Of a DNA stretch of 64,000 nucleotides, positions 43,499 to 53,179 are shown one piece after another. Source of the stretch: an uncultured Porphyromonadaceae bacterium (GTDB taxonomy: Bacteria; Bacteroidota; Bacteroidia; Bacteroidales; Muribaculaceae); NCBI GenBank assembly GCA_902493335.1, contig CABUPJ010000004.1:16536-80535 (forward strand), in the 5' to 3' direction. The notes under the pieces were generated by a model, which made no database searches, was not told where the DNA came from, and worked only from the letters and a program-made list of their open reading frames with translations. The position numbers and the translations under genes are program-made. Position 1 is the first letter of the stretch; each line of letters opens with the position of its first letter.

Positions 43499-46474
43499 AT
43501 GACAGAAAACGATTTCATAAGCCAGGTCGCCGCCTATCTGATTGACGATGACAGCCACAGGCGTCAGCTGAACCGGACGACGCTTGTTTTCCCTAACAAA
43601 CGCAGCGCCTTGTTCATGAAAAAGGCGCTCCACCGCTCCATCGGCAACGCAGTGGGACGGCCGGCGTTCATGCCGCGGTTCGCCACGATGAGCCGCCTTG
43701 TTGCGCGCTTTGCCGACCGCCCGGCCATGAGCCGCCGAGAGTCGCTGTTTTTGCTCTACAACACCTATCGCTCAGTGCTTGAACGTCGCAACCGCTCGGA
43801 GCAGCTGAAAGATTTCGACCGCTTTGTCTTCTGGGGCGATATGATACTCGACGATTTCGATGACATCGACCGCCATCTTGTCAACGCGGCCAAACTGTTC
43901 AAGAACCTTAAAGATCTCAAGGAGATAAACGCCGACTATCTCGACGAAAACCAGAAGCAGATTATACGTCAGATATGGGGCGAGACAGCTCATACCGCTG
44001 CCGTTACCGAGTTCTGGACACATACAGGCGACAACGGTGAGGTCGTCAAGAGCTTTATAAATCTTTGGGAAATCCTTGGCGAACTTTACGTAGAGTTTCA
44101 CCGCGCTCTTGACGAAACAGGCCAGACCACACCCGGCTTCCAATACCGTCTCGCAGCTGAGATTATCGGTCAAATGTCAGTCGAAGACCTTCGCCGCGAG
44201 CGTTTTGTCTTCATCGGCTTCAATGATCTGTCTCACAGCGAGACGATGATTCTTAAACGATTTAAAGAAGCCGGTGTCGCCTCATTCTTCTGGGATTTTG
44301 AATCTCCGGTTTTCAAAGACGGCGAGAATCTGACCATAAGCCGCACTTTCGGCTCGTTGTTAAGAAACTTTCCGATGCCCGATGGCTTCTCGCTCACGAA
44401 GCCTGAAACGCGACCGACAATATCTGTCATAGGCATACCCTCGAATATCGCACAGACAAAATTGCTCGGTCCTATGCTCGACCGCCTCGCCGACGAAGGC
44501 CGTCTCAATGTCGACAATGCCATCAACACGGCCGTAATTCTGCCTGACGCATCACTGCTTATGCCGTCACTGTTCGCTATACCCGACCGCATTGCGGCAC
44601 TCAACATCACGATGGGCATTCCTTTCGCGTCGACGCCGTTCGCCGCTTTCCTCAAATCAATAATCACGCTGCAGCTGAGGGCAAGACTTATTCACGGCGA
44701 ATTCCATTTTTATCACGAAGACGTGCTGCAACTGCTCTCCCACCCCCATATCCTCTCCTTCGCCTCATCGTCCGCCGAAAAAATCAAATCATATATTTCG
44801 GCCAACTGTCTCTATAATATACCTGCCGCCTACATTGTCGAGACATATCCCGAACTCGCCTACATATTCAGAGCTGTAAAGCAGCTTGAGAATGTCGACG
44901 AGCTCCAGGACTATCTCCATAATCTCCTGACTGGCCTCCGTAACGACCTTTCGGCAACTTCTCCGACTTTCAAGACCGGACGCAAGGTCGAAGTCCGGCT
45001 GCTTGACAATTATCTTGACGAAATCGAGCAACTCGGCGAGCTGATAAAACGCTATCGCATCAGCATGTCCGAAAACACATATTTCACACTGTTTGAAAAG
45101 CTTTTGAACGCAAGTCAGATAAACCTCCAGGGCACACCTTTACGCGGACTCCAGATCATGGGCGTACTCGAGACCCGGGCGCTCGACTTCGACAATCTCA
45201 TCATCCTGTCGATGAACGAACGCGTCTTCCCGCGCAAAAGCTATATAAAGACAATGATTCCCAACAATCTGCGCATCGGCTACGGCATGCCGTCGATTGA
45301 CCGTCAGGACAGTCTTTATACATATTATTTCTACCACATGCTGACGCGTGCCAAAAACGTGACGCTGGTTTATGACAGTCGCGTCGGTGCACTCGGTGCC
45401 GGTGAGATGTCGCGTTATATCTCTCAGCTCAAACATCTCAATCTGTTCGACCGCATCACATTCGACAATATCGCATTCTCGTCTGAAGTGTCAAACGAGC
45501 GGATTATCAAGGTCGATAAGACACCTGCCGTCCTTGACGAACTCAAGACATTTACAACTCCGGGGGGGGCGTTCATATCGGCGAGCGCACTCAAATCATA
45601 CAAGCGCTGCCGCCTGCAGTTCTACCTCCAGTATGTCAGAAACATGCGCGGCACCGACGAGCAATATGACTACATGACCGCCGCCCAGCACGGCACCATC
45701 ATACACCGTGTGATCGAACAGCTGCTCATGCCGTTCGAGGGCAAACATGTCGACGCAGCCGCGATAGACGCGATTCTCAAAGCTCCCGGACTAATAAAAA
45801 AGACCATCGACAACATCATCACCGAAGTATTCTATCCCAAGGCAAAAGAAACGGCCGAAGGTCATGACCTCCCGGCCGAAGGTAATATTTTCGCGGGCGT
45901 CATAGACCTGTATGTCAGGAAGATGCTCGGCTATGAACAGACGAGCTATTGCACGCCGTCATTCCGCTATATCAAGGGCGAAATGGCCGTCGCAGACCCA
46001 CAGTGGCGGGTGACTGACGGTCTCGCGATAAACTTCAAGATGTCTATCGACCGCGTCGACGAGATTGTGCCGGGACATCTCCGCTTCATAGACTACAAGA
46101 CAGGCGCCGACAAATCGGCTGTCGGAGACATCGACAGGCTGTTTGTCAGAGGTAAGCATGATTATGACGCCATATTCCAGATTCTGACCTACTGCGAAGC
46201 ATACGCCGACATGGTCGACCCCGGTGTATCGATCAAGCCTATAATCTATCCGTTCAGAAACATGGTTGTGGCTGACGGCATTGTCATGACAAAAATAGGA
46301 AAGGACGAAATCGAGGATTATCGCAGCGTCTCGGCAGAGTTCAGACCACGGCTCAACGAGATGATTTCTGAGATTTTCGACCCGGCCGTTCCGTTTGACC
46401 GCGCCGAAGACCCGAAATCCTGTGCATTCTGTCCGTTCCTCGAACTTTGCGACCGACAGGTTCCTGAATTCTGA
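43499..46474 (+). CDS. PD-(D/E)XK nuclease family protein (AddB-like)
   Basis: 991 residues. Residues 1-690 resemble an inactivated UvrD-type helicase as in AddB: TTLVFPNKRSALFMKKAL stands where Walker A would be, and IMGVLETRALDFDNLIILSMNERVFP corresponds to a late helicase motif. Residues 700-991 are the nuclease: SASALKSYKRCRLQFYLQYV, GTIIHRVIEQLL, the metal-binding RFIDYKTG, and the closing C-x2-C-x5-C (CAFCPFLELC), which may with the earlier Cys coordinate an Fe-S cluster. It probably acts with an AddA-type helicase encoded elsewhere in double-strand break repair. Confidence 0.87.
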   Translation: MTENDFISQVAAYLIDDDSHRRQLNRTTLVFPNKRSALFMKKALHRSIGNAVGRPAFMPRFATMSRLVARFADRPAMSRRESLFLLYNTYRSVLERRNRSEQLKDFDRFVFWGDMILDDFDDIDRHLVNAAKLFKNLKDLKEINADYLDENQKQIIRQIWGETAHTAAVTEFWTHTGDNGEVVKSFINLWEILGELYVEFHRALDETGQTTPGFQYRLAAEIIGQMSVEDLRRERFVFIGFNDLSHSETMILKRFKEAGVASFFWDFESPVFKDGENLTISRTFGSLLRNFPMPDGFSLTKPETRPTISVIGIPSNIAQTKLLGPMLDRLADEGRLNVDNAINTAVILPDASLLMPSLFAIPDRIAALNITMGIPFASTPFAAFLKSIITLQLRARLIHGEFHFYHEDVLQLLSHPHILSFASSSAEKIKSYISANCLYNIPAAYIVETYPELAYIFRAVKQLENVDELQDYLHNLLTGLRNDLSATSPTFKTGRKVEVRLLDNYLDEIEQLGELIKRYRISMSENTYFTLFEKLLNASQINLQGTPLRGLQIMGVLETRALDFDNLIILSMNERVFPRKSYIKTMIPNNLRIGYGMPSIDRQDSLYTYYFYHMLTRAKNVTLVYDSRVGALGAGEMSRYISQLKHLNLFDRITFDNIAFSSEVSNERIIKVDKTPAVLDELKTFTTPGGAFISASALKSYKRCRLQFYLQYVRNMRGTDEQYDYMTAAQHGTIIHRVIEQLLMPFEGKHVDAAAIDAILKAPGLIKKTIDNIITEVFYPKAKETAEGHDLPAEGNIFAGVIDLYVRKMLGYEQTSYCTPSFRYIKGEMAVADPQWRVTDGLAINFKMSIDRVDEIVPGHLRFIDYKTGADKSAVGDIDRLFVRGKHDYDAIFQILTYCEAYADMVDPGVSIKPIIYPFRNMVVADGIVMTKIGKDEIEDYRSVSAEFRPRLNEMISEIFDPAVPFDRAEDPKSCAFCPFLELCDRQVPEF

Positions 46475-46478
46475 CGCC

Positions 46479-47561
46479 ATGGCCGGACTCTACGTTCATA
46501 TCCCCTTCTGTCACAGCAAGTGCCTTTATTGCGATTTCTATTCCACACCTGACCGCAGTGCTGTCGATAAAGTCATCGTGGCACTTAAAGATGAATTCAT
46601 GCGTCGGCGTCAAGATATAGAAGGTCCGTATAAAACCGTTTATATCGGCGGCGGCACGCCTTCAATCCTGTCCAGGCAGCAGTTTGCATCGCTCGCGGCC
46701 GCGATTCCTCTCGGCGATTGCGTGGAATTCACTATCGAGGTAAATCCTGAGGACGTTTCCGCCGAATCGGCCGCGTTCTGGCGCGACATGGGCGTAAACC
46801 GCGTCAGCATGGGCGTCCAGTCGTTCGACGACCGTGAACTCAAGGCGGTCGGACGACGTCACGGCGCTCTTACCGCAGTCAAGGCTTACGACTGTCTGCG
46901 CTATGCCGGTTTCGGCAACATCAGTTGCGACCTCATTTACGGTTTGCCGGGCCAAAGCCTCGGATCCTGGCAAAAAAGCCTCGGCCGACTTGTCGATATG
47001 GCACCCGAACACATCTCGGCCTATAGCCTGACCTATGAGGAGGGCACGGCGCTCACCCGACTTCGCGACAAAGGCCGAATCAAGGCTGCCGACGATGACC
47101 TATACGCCGACATGTATTACCATCTCATCGACAGACTTGACGCCGCGGGCTATCGTCATTATGAAATCTCGAACTTCTCCCGACCCGGTATGACGTCGCG
47201 GCATAACAGTTCATACTGGACGGGCGCGCCTTATCTCGGCCTTGGTCCCGGGGCCTACAGCTTCGACGGCAAGCACAGAATCTATAACAGTCCCTCGATA
47301 AAAGACTATCTCGCCGGAGCGTCCGAAGTCATTGAGGACGAGACTGACACCGACATCGTCAACGATGCAATTATCACAGCCCTGCGCACCGACGCAGGAC
47401 TCCGGCTCGACGCCGTTGCAGATGATTATCGCCGCGACATCATGCGCTCGGCTAAGAAATATCTCGACTCGGGCGACCTTATTCTTGACAACGGCCGCCT
47501 CATCATTAAAGAGCGCTCATGGCTCATCGCCGACGCCATCATGCGCGATTTGCTGGTTTAA
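46479..47561 (+). CDS. hemW: HemW-like radical SAM protein
   Basis: 360 residues from the ATG at 46479, 5 bases after the nuclease stop; an upstream in-frame ATG lies inside the previous gene and is not used. Radical SAM motif C11-x3-C15-x2-C18 in FCHSKCLYC, then YIGGGTPSIL, VNPEDV, NRVSMGVQSF, and the HemW-typical YSLTYEEGTAL. HemW proteins are haem-binding chaperones related to oxygen-independent coproporphyrinogen oxidase; the classic HemN Cys motif CNFC is absent, favouring HemW. Confidence 0.92.
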   Translation: MAGLYVHIPFCHSKCLYCDFYSTPDRSAVDKVIVALKDEFMRRRQDIEGPYKTVYIGGGTPSILSRQQFASLAAAIPLGDCVEFTIEVNPEDVSAESAAFWRDMGVNRVSMGVQSFDDRELKAVGRRHGALTAVKAYDCLRYAGFGNISCDLIYGLPGQSLGSWQKSLGRLVDMAPEHISAYSLTYEEGTALTRLRDKGRIKAADDDLYADMYYHLIDRLDAAGYRHYEISNFSRPGMTSRHNSSYWTGAPYLGLGPGAYSFDGKHRIYNSPSIKDYLAGASEVIEDETDTDIVNDAIITALRTDAGLRLDAVADDYRRDIMRSAKKYLDSGDLILDNGRLIIKERSWLIADAIMRDLLV

Positions 47562-47608
47562 CGTTACACGCCGCGCAGAGTTGTCAGATACTTTCAAAAG
47601 GTCAAGCG

Positions 47609-49921
47609 TTATAAACGGGATTTTTCTGAGTTGCCGGCGCCGGTGCCACGGTAGCGGTCACGGGTGGTATTGAAACGATACTGGAGTGTGAGCATTACCA
47701 ATCGACCGGGCGAGAAATTATTCTGGACAATCTGCACGGCATCGCTATACATCAGCGCGTCATTCTGAGAAGTGTTGAACAAGTCTTTTGCCTCAAGGGT
47801 GATGCTGAAAGCGTTATTGAAGAATCCTTTGTAAATTTTGGTATTGACATACCATGGAGCGTTCGAGACTTTCATATTATTGTCCCACGTATGTGTCATC
47901 AGTTGTGCGTCGACATTAAGCCAGATGTCGAAAGGGAGATGAATTGCGTTCTGCCATTGGAACAGAAACCCGGGAGTATTCATCTTCATAGGCTTGCCGT
48001 CGACGGGAAGAGTGAGCCACTGCTTCATCATGCCGACATTCACGCGAGGCGACCATACACCGACTTTGAACTGACCGCCGACAAATGCCTGAAGATAATG
48101 GCGGTGATCAAGATTGGCCGTCCTGATGATGGTTGCCTCTCCGTCTTCTCCGTAAGGCTCTGTGGTGTGGTACACGCCGTCCTTGAAGTACGTGTATGAC
48201 ACCTGGGCGAAGAACTGACGCCACTGTGCCATATATTCCACGGTCTGCATTTTTGTCGGTTTCAGATACGGGTTGCCGGTTTCGTAGGTAAGTCGGTTGA
48301 TATAGCTGACGGCGCCGTCGAGCTGTCCGTAGCCGGGACGAACGGTCTTGCCGGAGTAGTTCAAACCCATGCGGACCTTCCCTACCTGCGTTGCAACGTT
48401 GAACGAGGGAAACAGATTGTTATAGGTCTTGCTTTGACCGTCACGATGCTCACCCATCTCATAATAATCAAATTTCACATGCTCAAAGCGGAGTCCGACA
48501 CCTACATTGAAGCGACCGAATTGCCGCCCGAATTCAACAAAAGCGGCGATATTACTTTCATCCACACGGTTGTCGGCATCGGAAACTTCCTGGATGTTTA
48601 CAGTAAAAAGATTTGTAGTGCGCGTGTTAGTGTATTCCTCGCCAAACCTAATCTGTCCCTGCCAGAGAGGATGACTGACGACTAATTTCTCGGCAAACAT
48701 TCGGTTGCGGTTGGTCGATTCAGTGCTTACATTGCGGTTATCCCCTGTTTCGCTGAGTTCATCACTCAATGAAAGCTCACGGTTTTTATACCAAAGAAAA
48801 TCCGCATTAAATTCGAAAGTGAATTTGCCGACAATGCCGTTATAGTATAGGTTGACATTATGGCGCGGGAGTGCCGTTGATCTATTGTTTACGTCAGAAT
48901 TATAGCGGTCAAGTAACGCTCCGTTCTGCCAGACTTCACTCGGAATAGTTCCGGTTGTATGGTGGCGGTTCCAGCTGTTCTGATAATAAGCGCCGATGCT
49001 GTGCTTATCATTGAACATGAAGGAAAAGCCGACTTTGCCTGTCATATCGTTGTAATTCTCTCGCCATATCGTGCGGATTGACTGGTTATATCTTCCTGCC
49101 GGTGTCGTGGTCGTCATGTCGTTAAAACGATCATTGCGGTTATTACCGTACCACCAGCCGTAGTTGGCGAACACTTCAAGTCCTCTGGTGCGGTATTTCA
49201 GGTCGATTGAGTTACCTGTGCGGAAATAGTGTTGAAAACCGTTGTCGGAGCGGAAAGTGCCACTGAATCCGTCGCCTTTTGGAGGTTTCGTTCGGATAAT
49301 AATCACGGATTTCACATTTGCAGCATAAGAGGCTCCCGGATTGGTTATTACAGAAACATTCTTGATGTCATTGGAATTGAGCTGAGTGAGTTCCTGAAGG
49401 TCGTTGACCTTGCGTCCGTTGATATAGATTGTCGGCTCGCCTTTGCCGAAGACTTCCAGTTTGCCGTCCGTGTTTACCACCATCGGCACTCGTGTCAGCA
49501 CGTCATTTGCCGTACCTGCGATGGCAAGCGAGCTACCCTCGACATTGGTGACGAGTGCATTTCCTTTCATCGTTGTTGAGGGTCTTGTGGCGCGTACCAC
49601 CACCTCGCCGAGTTCCACAGCGGAGGGCTTAAGGCTGATTATTCCCATGTTGCCCGAAGCAGGTACCGGGAGCTCGGAAGTTTCATAACCGACAAAAGAA
49701 ATCTTTGCTGAGAGATTGCCCGAGACATCTGTTGGAATGGAAAACATACCGGCTTGGTCGGTAACAGCACCTGTAATATAGATCGAGTCGCTGTACAATA
49801 CTACGTTGACATAGTCGAGCGGAGTATCATTTTCTCCGACTACTTTACCGGAAATCTCCCGGCCATAGACCGTAGCCACGGTCATAAACGTCATAAGGCC
49901 TGTAAGGATCTTTGTTTTCAT
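47609..49921 (-). CDS. outer-membrane beta-barrel protein with carboxypeptidase-like and plug domains
   Basis: 770 residues with a signal peptide (cut near VYG). Residues 20-100 are a carboxypeptidase-regulatory-like domain (ISGKVVGENDTPLDYVNV). Residues 105-215 are a TonB plug-like domain (DVLTRVPMVV, GEPTIYINGRKV, LNSNDIKNVSVITNPGASY). The rest is a beta barrel of the OMP_b-brl_3 family. No SusD partner is adjacent, so it is not a standard glycan-uptake pair. Convergent with hemW, and separated from the regulator gene at 50082 by its own promoter. Confidence 0.88.
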   Translation of the reverse strand: MKTKILTGLMTFMTVATVYGREISGKVVGENDTPLDYVNVVLYSDSIYITGAVTDQAGMFSIPTDVSGNLSAKISFVGYETSELPVPASGNMGIISLKPSAVELGEVVVRATRPSTTMKGNALVTNVEGSSLAIAGTANDVLTRVPMVVNTDGKLEVFGKGEPTIYINGRKVNDLQELTQLNSNDIKNVSVITNPGASYAANVKSVIIIRTKPPKGDGFSGTFRSDNGFQHYFRTGNSIDLKYRTRGLEVFANYGWWYGNNRNDRFNDMTTTTPAGRYNQSIRTIWRENYNDMTGKVGFSFMFNDKHSIGAYYQNSWNRHHTTGTIPSEVWQNGALLDRYNSDVNNRSTALPRHNVNLYYNGIVGKFTFEFNADFLWYKNRELSLSDELSETGDNRNVSTESTNRNRMFAEKLVVSHPLWQGQIRFGEEYTNTRTTNLFTVNIQEVSDADNRVDESNIAAFVEFGRQFGRFNVGVGLRFEHVKFDYYEMGEHRDGQSKTYNNLFPSFNVATQVGKVRMGLNYSGKTVRPGYGQLDGAVSYINRLTYETGNPYLKPTKMQTVEYMAQWRQFFAQVSYTYFKDGVYHTTEPYGEDGEATIIRTANLDHRHYLQAFVGGQFKVGVWSPRVNVGMMKQWLTLPVDGKPMKMNTPGFLFQWQNAIHLPFDIWLNVDAQLMTHTWDNNMKVSNAPWYVNTKIYKGFFNNAFSITLEAKDLFNTSQNDALMYSDAVQIVQNNFSPGRLVMLTLQYRFNTTRDRYRGTGAGNSEKSRL

Positions 49922-49951
49922 TTTACATCAGGTTTTAATGATTTTCTGATG

Positions 49952-49984
49952 CAAAACTACGTCCAAAAGGATTTTAACACCAAA
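49952..49984 (-). promoter_or_regulatory. promoter of the beta-barrel gene
   Basis: On the minus strand TTTG (49984-49981), 21 bases, TAGTTTTG (49959-49952). Predicted start about 25 bases before the ATG. Confidence 0.72.
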
Positions 49985-50081
49985 TATAAAAGTCTTAATA
50001 TGCGAAATGCAACCTGCTGAAAATCAGAGGTCGCATCCCAATAAAAATCTTAATTGAGTGTTGTTCGGTCTTAATGGCGTC

Positions 50082-51737
50082 TTAATCCTTGTCCCGGTTT
50101 TTAAGGAACTCCACAATATCTTCCTTTTCGGGCACTCCGATCTTCTTTCGTATCGACGATTTGCGGACATAGATTGTGGAGGTAGTCTGACCTGTTATCA
50201 CGCTAATCTCTTTTGTCGAGAAGCCGGCTACCATCAGAACGATAATCTGCTCCTCTTTCAGGGTAAGCTGTACACCATATTGACGGTGAAGCTTGCTGTA
50301 AAATCCGGAATAAAGGCTGTCAATCATCTCGAATAGTTTTATCCAGTCGATGAGCTCGCCGTTAGTTTCGCCATCGATGGCAGAGATTTTACGCAGCATC
50401 TCGCGATTCTGTTCGGTGGGAGTCTCTGCCACCATCTTGATTATGCCGAGCTGCTTGAGCATAATGCCGCGCAGGGTTGACGAATCAGCTTTTTCAGGCT
50501 CCTTCGAGGGAGCAGACCTGTACTCGTCCACCATTTTCTGCAACGCCTCAATGCGTTCCTCATTGTCGCGTTCGCGCTGACGGCGTATTATGAAAATCCA
50601 TGCGCTCGCGCCAAGAATCAAAAGAGCCGCAAGGCTTACAATAAGGATAATCACCGTCTTATGTTGGCTTTCGGTTTTCAGTTCCAATGCACGGTTCTGC
50701 TGATATAGCGCCCCCCGTTCCGACTCCCACTGGGACGCCTTCATACGGTTGAAACGCTCGTTCTGGCGGTTGTTCAGTCTGTTGATATGCGTTAGTTTTA
50801 TGCGTCCGGTCTGCCTGAAATCAATCATGGCATGGAGCAGATTGCTATAGCTGCGGAAGTAAGCGTCTTCATCACCTCTCAGTCTGACAGCAATGCTGTC
50901 GGCTGTTTTAAGATGATGCGCCGCCAGATTCACATTTCCTCTGTTCAGAGCATTAATGGCATATTGAAAGTGGAGCATATCGGCGGCACCGTTGTCGTGA
51001 CCTGCTTTGCTGAATATCTCATCGATAAGTCTGTCGCTTTCGCCATCGTGTCCCGACTCAGTAAGAAGCTGTGCCTGTTCAACCATAAACAGAAACTGCT
51101 TGTCACCCCAGTGGCGGCTACGAGCATAGTCAATAAGCTCGTTAACGAGATATAAGGCAGAGTCAATTTCTCCGGCATATTCATATCCAGCCAGGAGCAT
51201 ATACTTTGCCTCCATCTTTCTCAGCGTATCGTTTTCGAGTATATGAAGCCTTTTTGCCAATGGTATAATTTGACGACCTTGATACTCAGATGTACCGAGC
51301 AAGACTCGGATTCTCAATACCTCTGTCATTAGAGAATCGGACAGATTCGACAGTTTTGTAAGAGAATCAAGCATTGTGATTGCCTCCGGAGTGTCGCCAA
51401 CCCAAAACTTGTAGAATGCAAGTGCGATGCCACTCCGTATGTCTTTCACTATATCCTTCCCACGATAATATTTGTGGGCAAAGATAATCAATGAGTCCTC
51501 AATCATGGAACGATTACGCTTCATGTGACCGAAAGCCTTCAGATAATGGAATCTTGCTTTTAAGGAGTCAACTTTGAGGTCGGACGGATCTATCGCCTCC
51601 AGAATAGCCAATGCGCTATCCGGATTGCTCTGCATCAATAGTTCGGCCTGACTGATTTCCTTGTCATGACGTGACCCTGATTTCGAACAAGAAGCGAGTG
51701 CCACAATGACTAATAATATGTATATTATTTTTTTCAT
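50082..51737 (-). CDS. membrane-bound TPR regulator with C-terminal LuxR-type HTH
   Basis: 551 residues. A lipoprotein-like start (IVALASCSKSG, Cys17) is followed by a helical repeat region of about 30-340 with TPR-like units. One membrane helix lies at about 360-384 (VIILIVSLAALLILGASAWIFII). A coiled-coil stretch then leads to a C-terminal HTH (LTLKEEQIIVLMVAGFSTKEISVITGQTTSTIYVRKSSIRKKIG). The TPR part would be extracytoplasmic and the HTH cytoplasmic, so it may sense envelope state directly. It may control the barrel gene beside it; this is inferred from position only. Confidence 0.83.
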   Translation of the reverse strand: MKKIIYILLVIVALASCSKSGSRHDKEISQAELLMQSNPDSALAILEAIDPSDLKVDSLKARFHYLKAFGHMKRNRSMIEDSLIIFAHKYYRGKDIVKDIRSGIALAFYKFWVGDTPEAITMLDSLTKLSNLSDSLMTEVLRIRVLLGTSEYQGRQIIPLAKRLHILENDTLRKMEAKYMLLAGYEYAGEIDSALYLVNELIDYARSRHWGDKQFLFMVEQAQLLTESGHDGESDRLIDEIFSKAGHDNGAADMLHFQYAINALNRGNVNLAAHHLKTADSIAVRLRGDEDAYFRSYSNLLHAMIDFRQTGRIKLTHINRLNNRQNERFNRMKASQWESERGALYQQNRALELKTESQHKTVIILIVSLAALLILGASAWIFIIRRQRERDNEERIEALQKMVDEYRSAPSKEPEKADSSTLRGIMLKQLGIIKMVAETPTEQNREMLRKISAIDGETNGELIDWIKLFEMIDSLYSGFYSKLHRQYGVQLTLKEEQIIVLMVAGFSTKEISVITGQTTSTIYVRKSSIRKKIGVPEKEDIVEFLKNRDKD

Positions 51738-51818
51738 TATACAACGTTAACAACCGGTTATCGTGGAATCTGTCTGACATCACTAATTTTTCAAAATATA
51801 TCAGAGGCTGGAAAATTC

Positions 51819-52424
51819 TTAATATGCCAACAGGTCAAAATAATACATGCGGGTTCTCAATTCTTCGTTTTCGCTTATATCATAAAATGCCTTTTCATCA
51901 CAGACTCGCGGGAAAAGAGGCTTGAAACCATTACGCTCGTAATATATTAACGTATGGGAGTTATTTACAGCATCAACCAGAATAAAACGGCAACCCGTCT
52001 TGTTGTCAGCGCTTATGAACCAATCCTTTATGAAATCCATTATTTGCGCACCAATGCGAAATTCAGCCCCCTGATAGCTTTTATCCACACCTAATCGTCC
52101 AATCAGTACTGCAGGATAAGTACGACCTTGTTTGTTATAAGCAATCGTCTTATGAAGATGCCGCTTGGGATTATTGGGCAAATGGGTAGTCTGAATACTG
52201 GCATTGGCAAGCGTTATCATCGCAACGATTTTTCTATCATTAGAATTATCAAGCCAACAATAGGTTTTGCCCATGAGGTCTTTCTCATAAGTTATCGCAT
52301 CGTTTGCGAAAAAGTCATTTAAATCATCTACGCCACAATCAAAGGGGACACAATTATTTAATATAAGTTCATTAAGCTTATACAAAGTGCAGTCGTTCCC
52401 AAGATTTAGTCTCGTGTCGCTCAT
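51819..52424 (-). CDS. GNAT toxin of a toxin-antitoxin pair (TacT/AtaT type)
   Basis: 201 residues from the ATG at 52424, which overlaps the antitoxin stop by 4 bases (ATGA); an ATG 12 bases further up is possible. Features of GNAT toxins that acetylate charged tRNAs: FDCGVDDLNDFF near the start, LIGRLGVDKSYQGAEFRIGAQIM (acetyl-CoA loop, with the usual Gly-rich pattern slightly altered) and CRFILVDAVNNSHTLIYYERNGF. The target tRNA is unknown. AT-rich relative to neighbours, consistent with a mobile module. Confidence 0.85.
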   Translation of the reverse strand: MSDTRLNLGNDCTLYKLNELILNNCVPFDCGVDDLNDFFANDAITYEKDLMGKTYCWLDNSNDRKIVAMITLANASIQTTHLPNNPKRHLHKTIAYNKQGRTYPAVLIGRLGVDKSYQGAEFRIGAQIMDFIKDWFISADNKTGCRFILVDAVNNSHTLIYYERNGFKPLFPRVCDEKAFYDISENEELRTRMYYFDLLAY

Positions 52425-52600
52425 TGCTTGAGCCATGAAGGGACAAACTCACGAGAACGACGCATTATTTCTGCGATTTTTTTCTCCCCATCCTCCGAAA
52501 GGATTCGGCGCGGTTTGCGTTCGTTTTCTTCGGCTTGACGAACAAAATCATCTGCTAAACTACCGGTGAGAATAGGGACTGCTTTAATTGGAGTTGCCAT
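52421..52600 (-). CDS. small antitoxin of the GNAT module
   Basis: 59 residues, start at 52600, opening MATPIKAVPILTGSLADDF and ending ...REFVPSWLKQ. Charged and helical, without a recognisable ribbon-helix-helix or zinc motif; the PVLxGxxAxxF opening resembles small antitoxin-like proteins upstream of GNAT toxins. Stop and toxin start overlap, so translation is probably coupled. It has a full promoter just upstream. Confidence 0.75.
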   Translation of the reverse strand: MATPIKAVPILTGSLADDFVRQAEENERKPRRILSEDGEKKIAEIMRRSREFVPSWLKQ

Positions 52601-52621
52601 ATTAAATTATGCTTTAGAACA

Positions 52622-52653
52622 CAAAATTACAACATTATAACGAATATTCCAAA
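52622..52653 (-). promoter_or_regulatory. promoter of the toxin-antitoxin pair
   Basis: On the minus strand TTTG (52653-52650), 20 bases, TAATTTTG (52629-52622), with a predicted start about 15 bases before the antitoxin ATG. Confidence 0.8.
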
Positions 52654-52688
52654 GGGATTGATTAAAGTAATATCCTCCTTCCTATATC

Positions 52689-53162
52689 TCAATCATGATG
52701 ATATGGCTCGCCGCGGAGGATTGTCATGGCGCGGTAGACCTGTTCGGCGAAGAAAAGGCGAACCATTTCATGATTGAAGGTCATCTTCGACAGAGACAGT
52801 TTATCGTCGGCTCGGTCGTAGACTTCCTTCGAGAAGCCGTAAGGACCGCCGATGACGAATATCAGATTGCCGGCGACGGTGACCGTTTTCTTCTCGATGA
52901 AGGCCGAAAATTCGCGCGAGGTCATTTCCTTGCCCCGCTCGTCGAGCAGGACGACAAAATCGCGGTTGTCGATGAAATTGAGTATCGCCGCTCCCTCTGT
53001 CTCTTTCTGCCGCGCTTCGGTCATGCCTTTAGTGGTTTTGACATCAGGCAATGCCACGACATCAAAAGGCATATATCGCTGGACACGTTTGGTATATAGA
53101 GAGATGCCTTCTGACATAAGGCTGTCTTTTGTCTTGCCGACACAGAGCAGAACGGTTTTCAT
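52689..53162 (-). CDS. rlmH: 23S rRNA (pseudouridine1915-N3)-methyltransferase
   Basis: 157 residues from the ATG at 53162; a longer frame to 53192 would run into the promoter. RlmH is a SPOUT methyltransferase acting on helix 69 of 23S rRNA. Landmarks: VVLLDERGKEMTSREFSAFIEK, the SAM-binding knot IFVIGGPYGFS and the conserved end YRAMTILRGEPYHHD. Divergent from nadC. Confidence 0.95.
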   Translation of the reverse strand: MKTVLLCVGKTKDSLMSEGISLYTKRVQRYMPFDVVALPDVKTTKGMTEARQKETEGAAILNFIDNRDFVVLLDERGKEMTSREFSAFIEKKTVTVAGNLIFVIGGPYGFSKEVYDRADDKLSLSKMTFNHEMVRLFFAEQVYRAMTILRGEPYHHD

Positions 53163-53179
53163 CGCTTGAAAAATTTTAC

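Noticed and set aside
47609..49921. SusC-type glycan importer of a polysaccharide utilisation locus
   Set aside because: No SusD partner or glycoside hydrolase is adjacent and the barrel is shorter than SusC; it fits the general barrel family.
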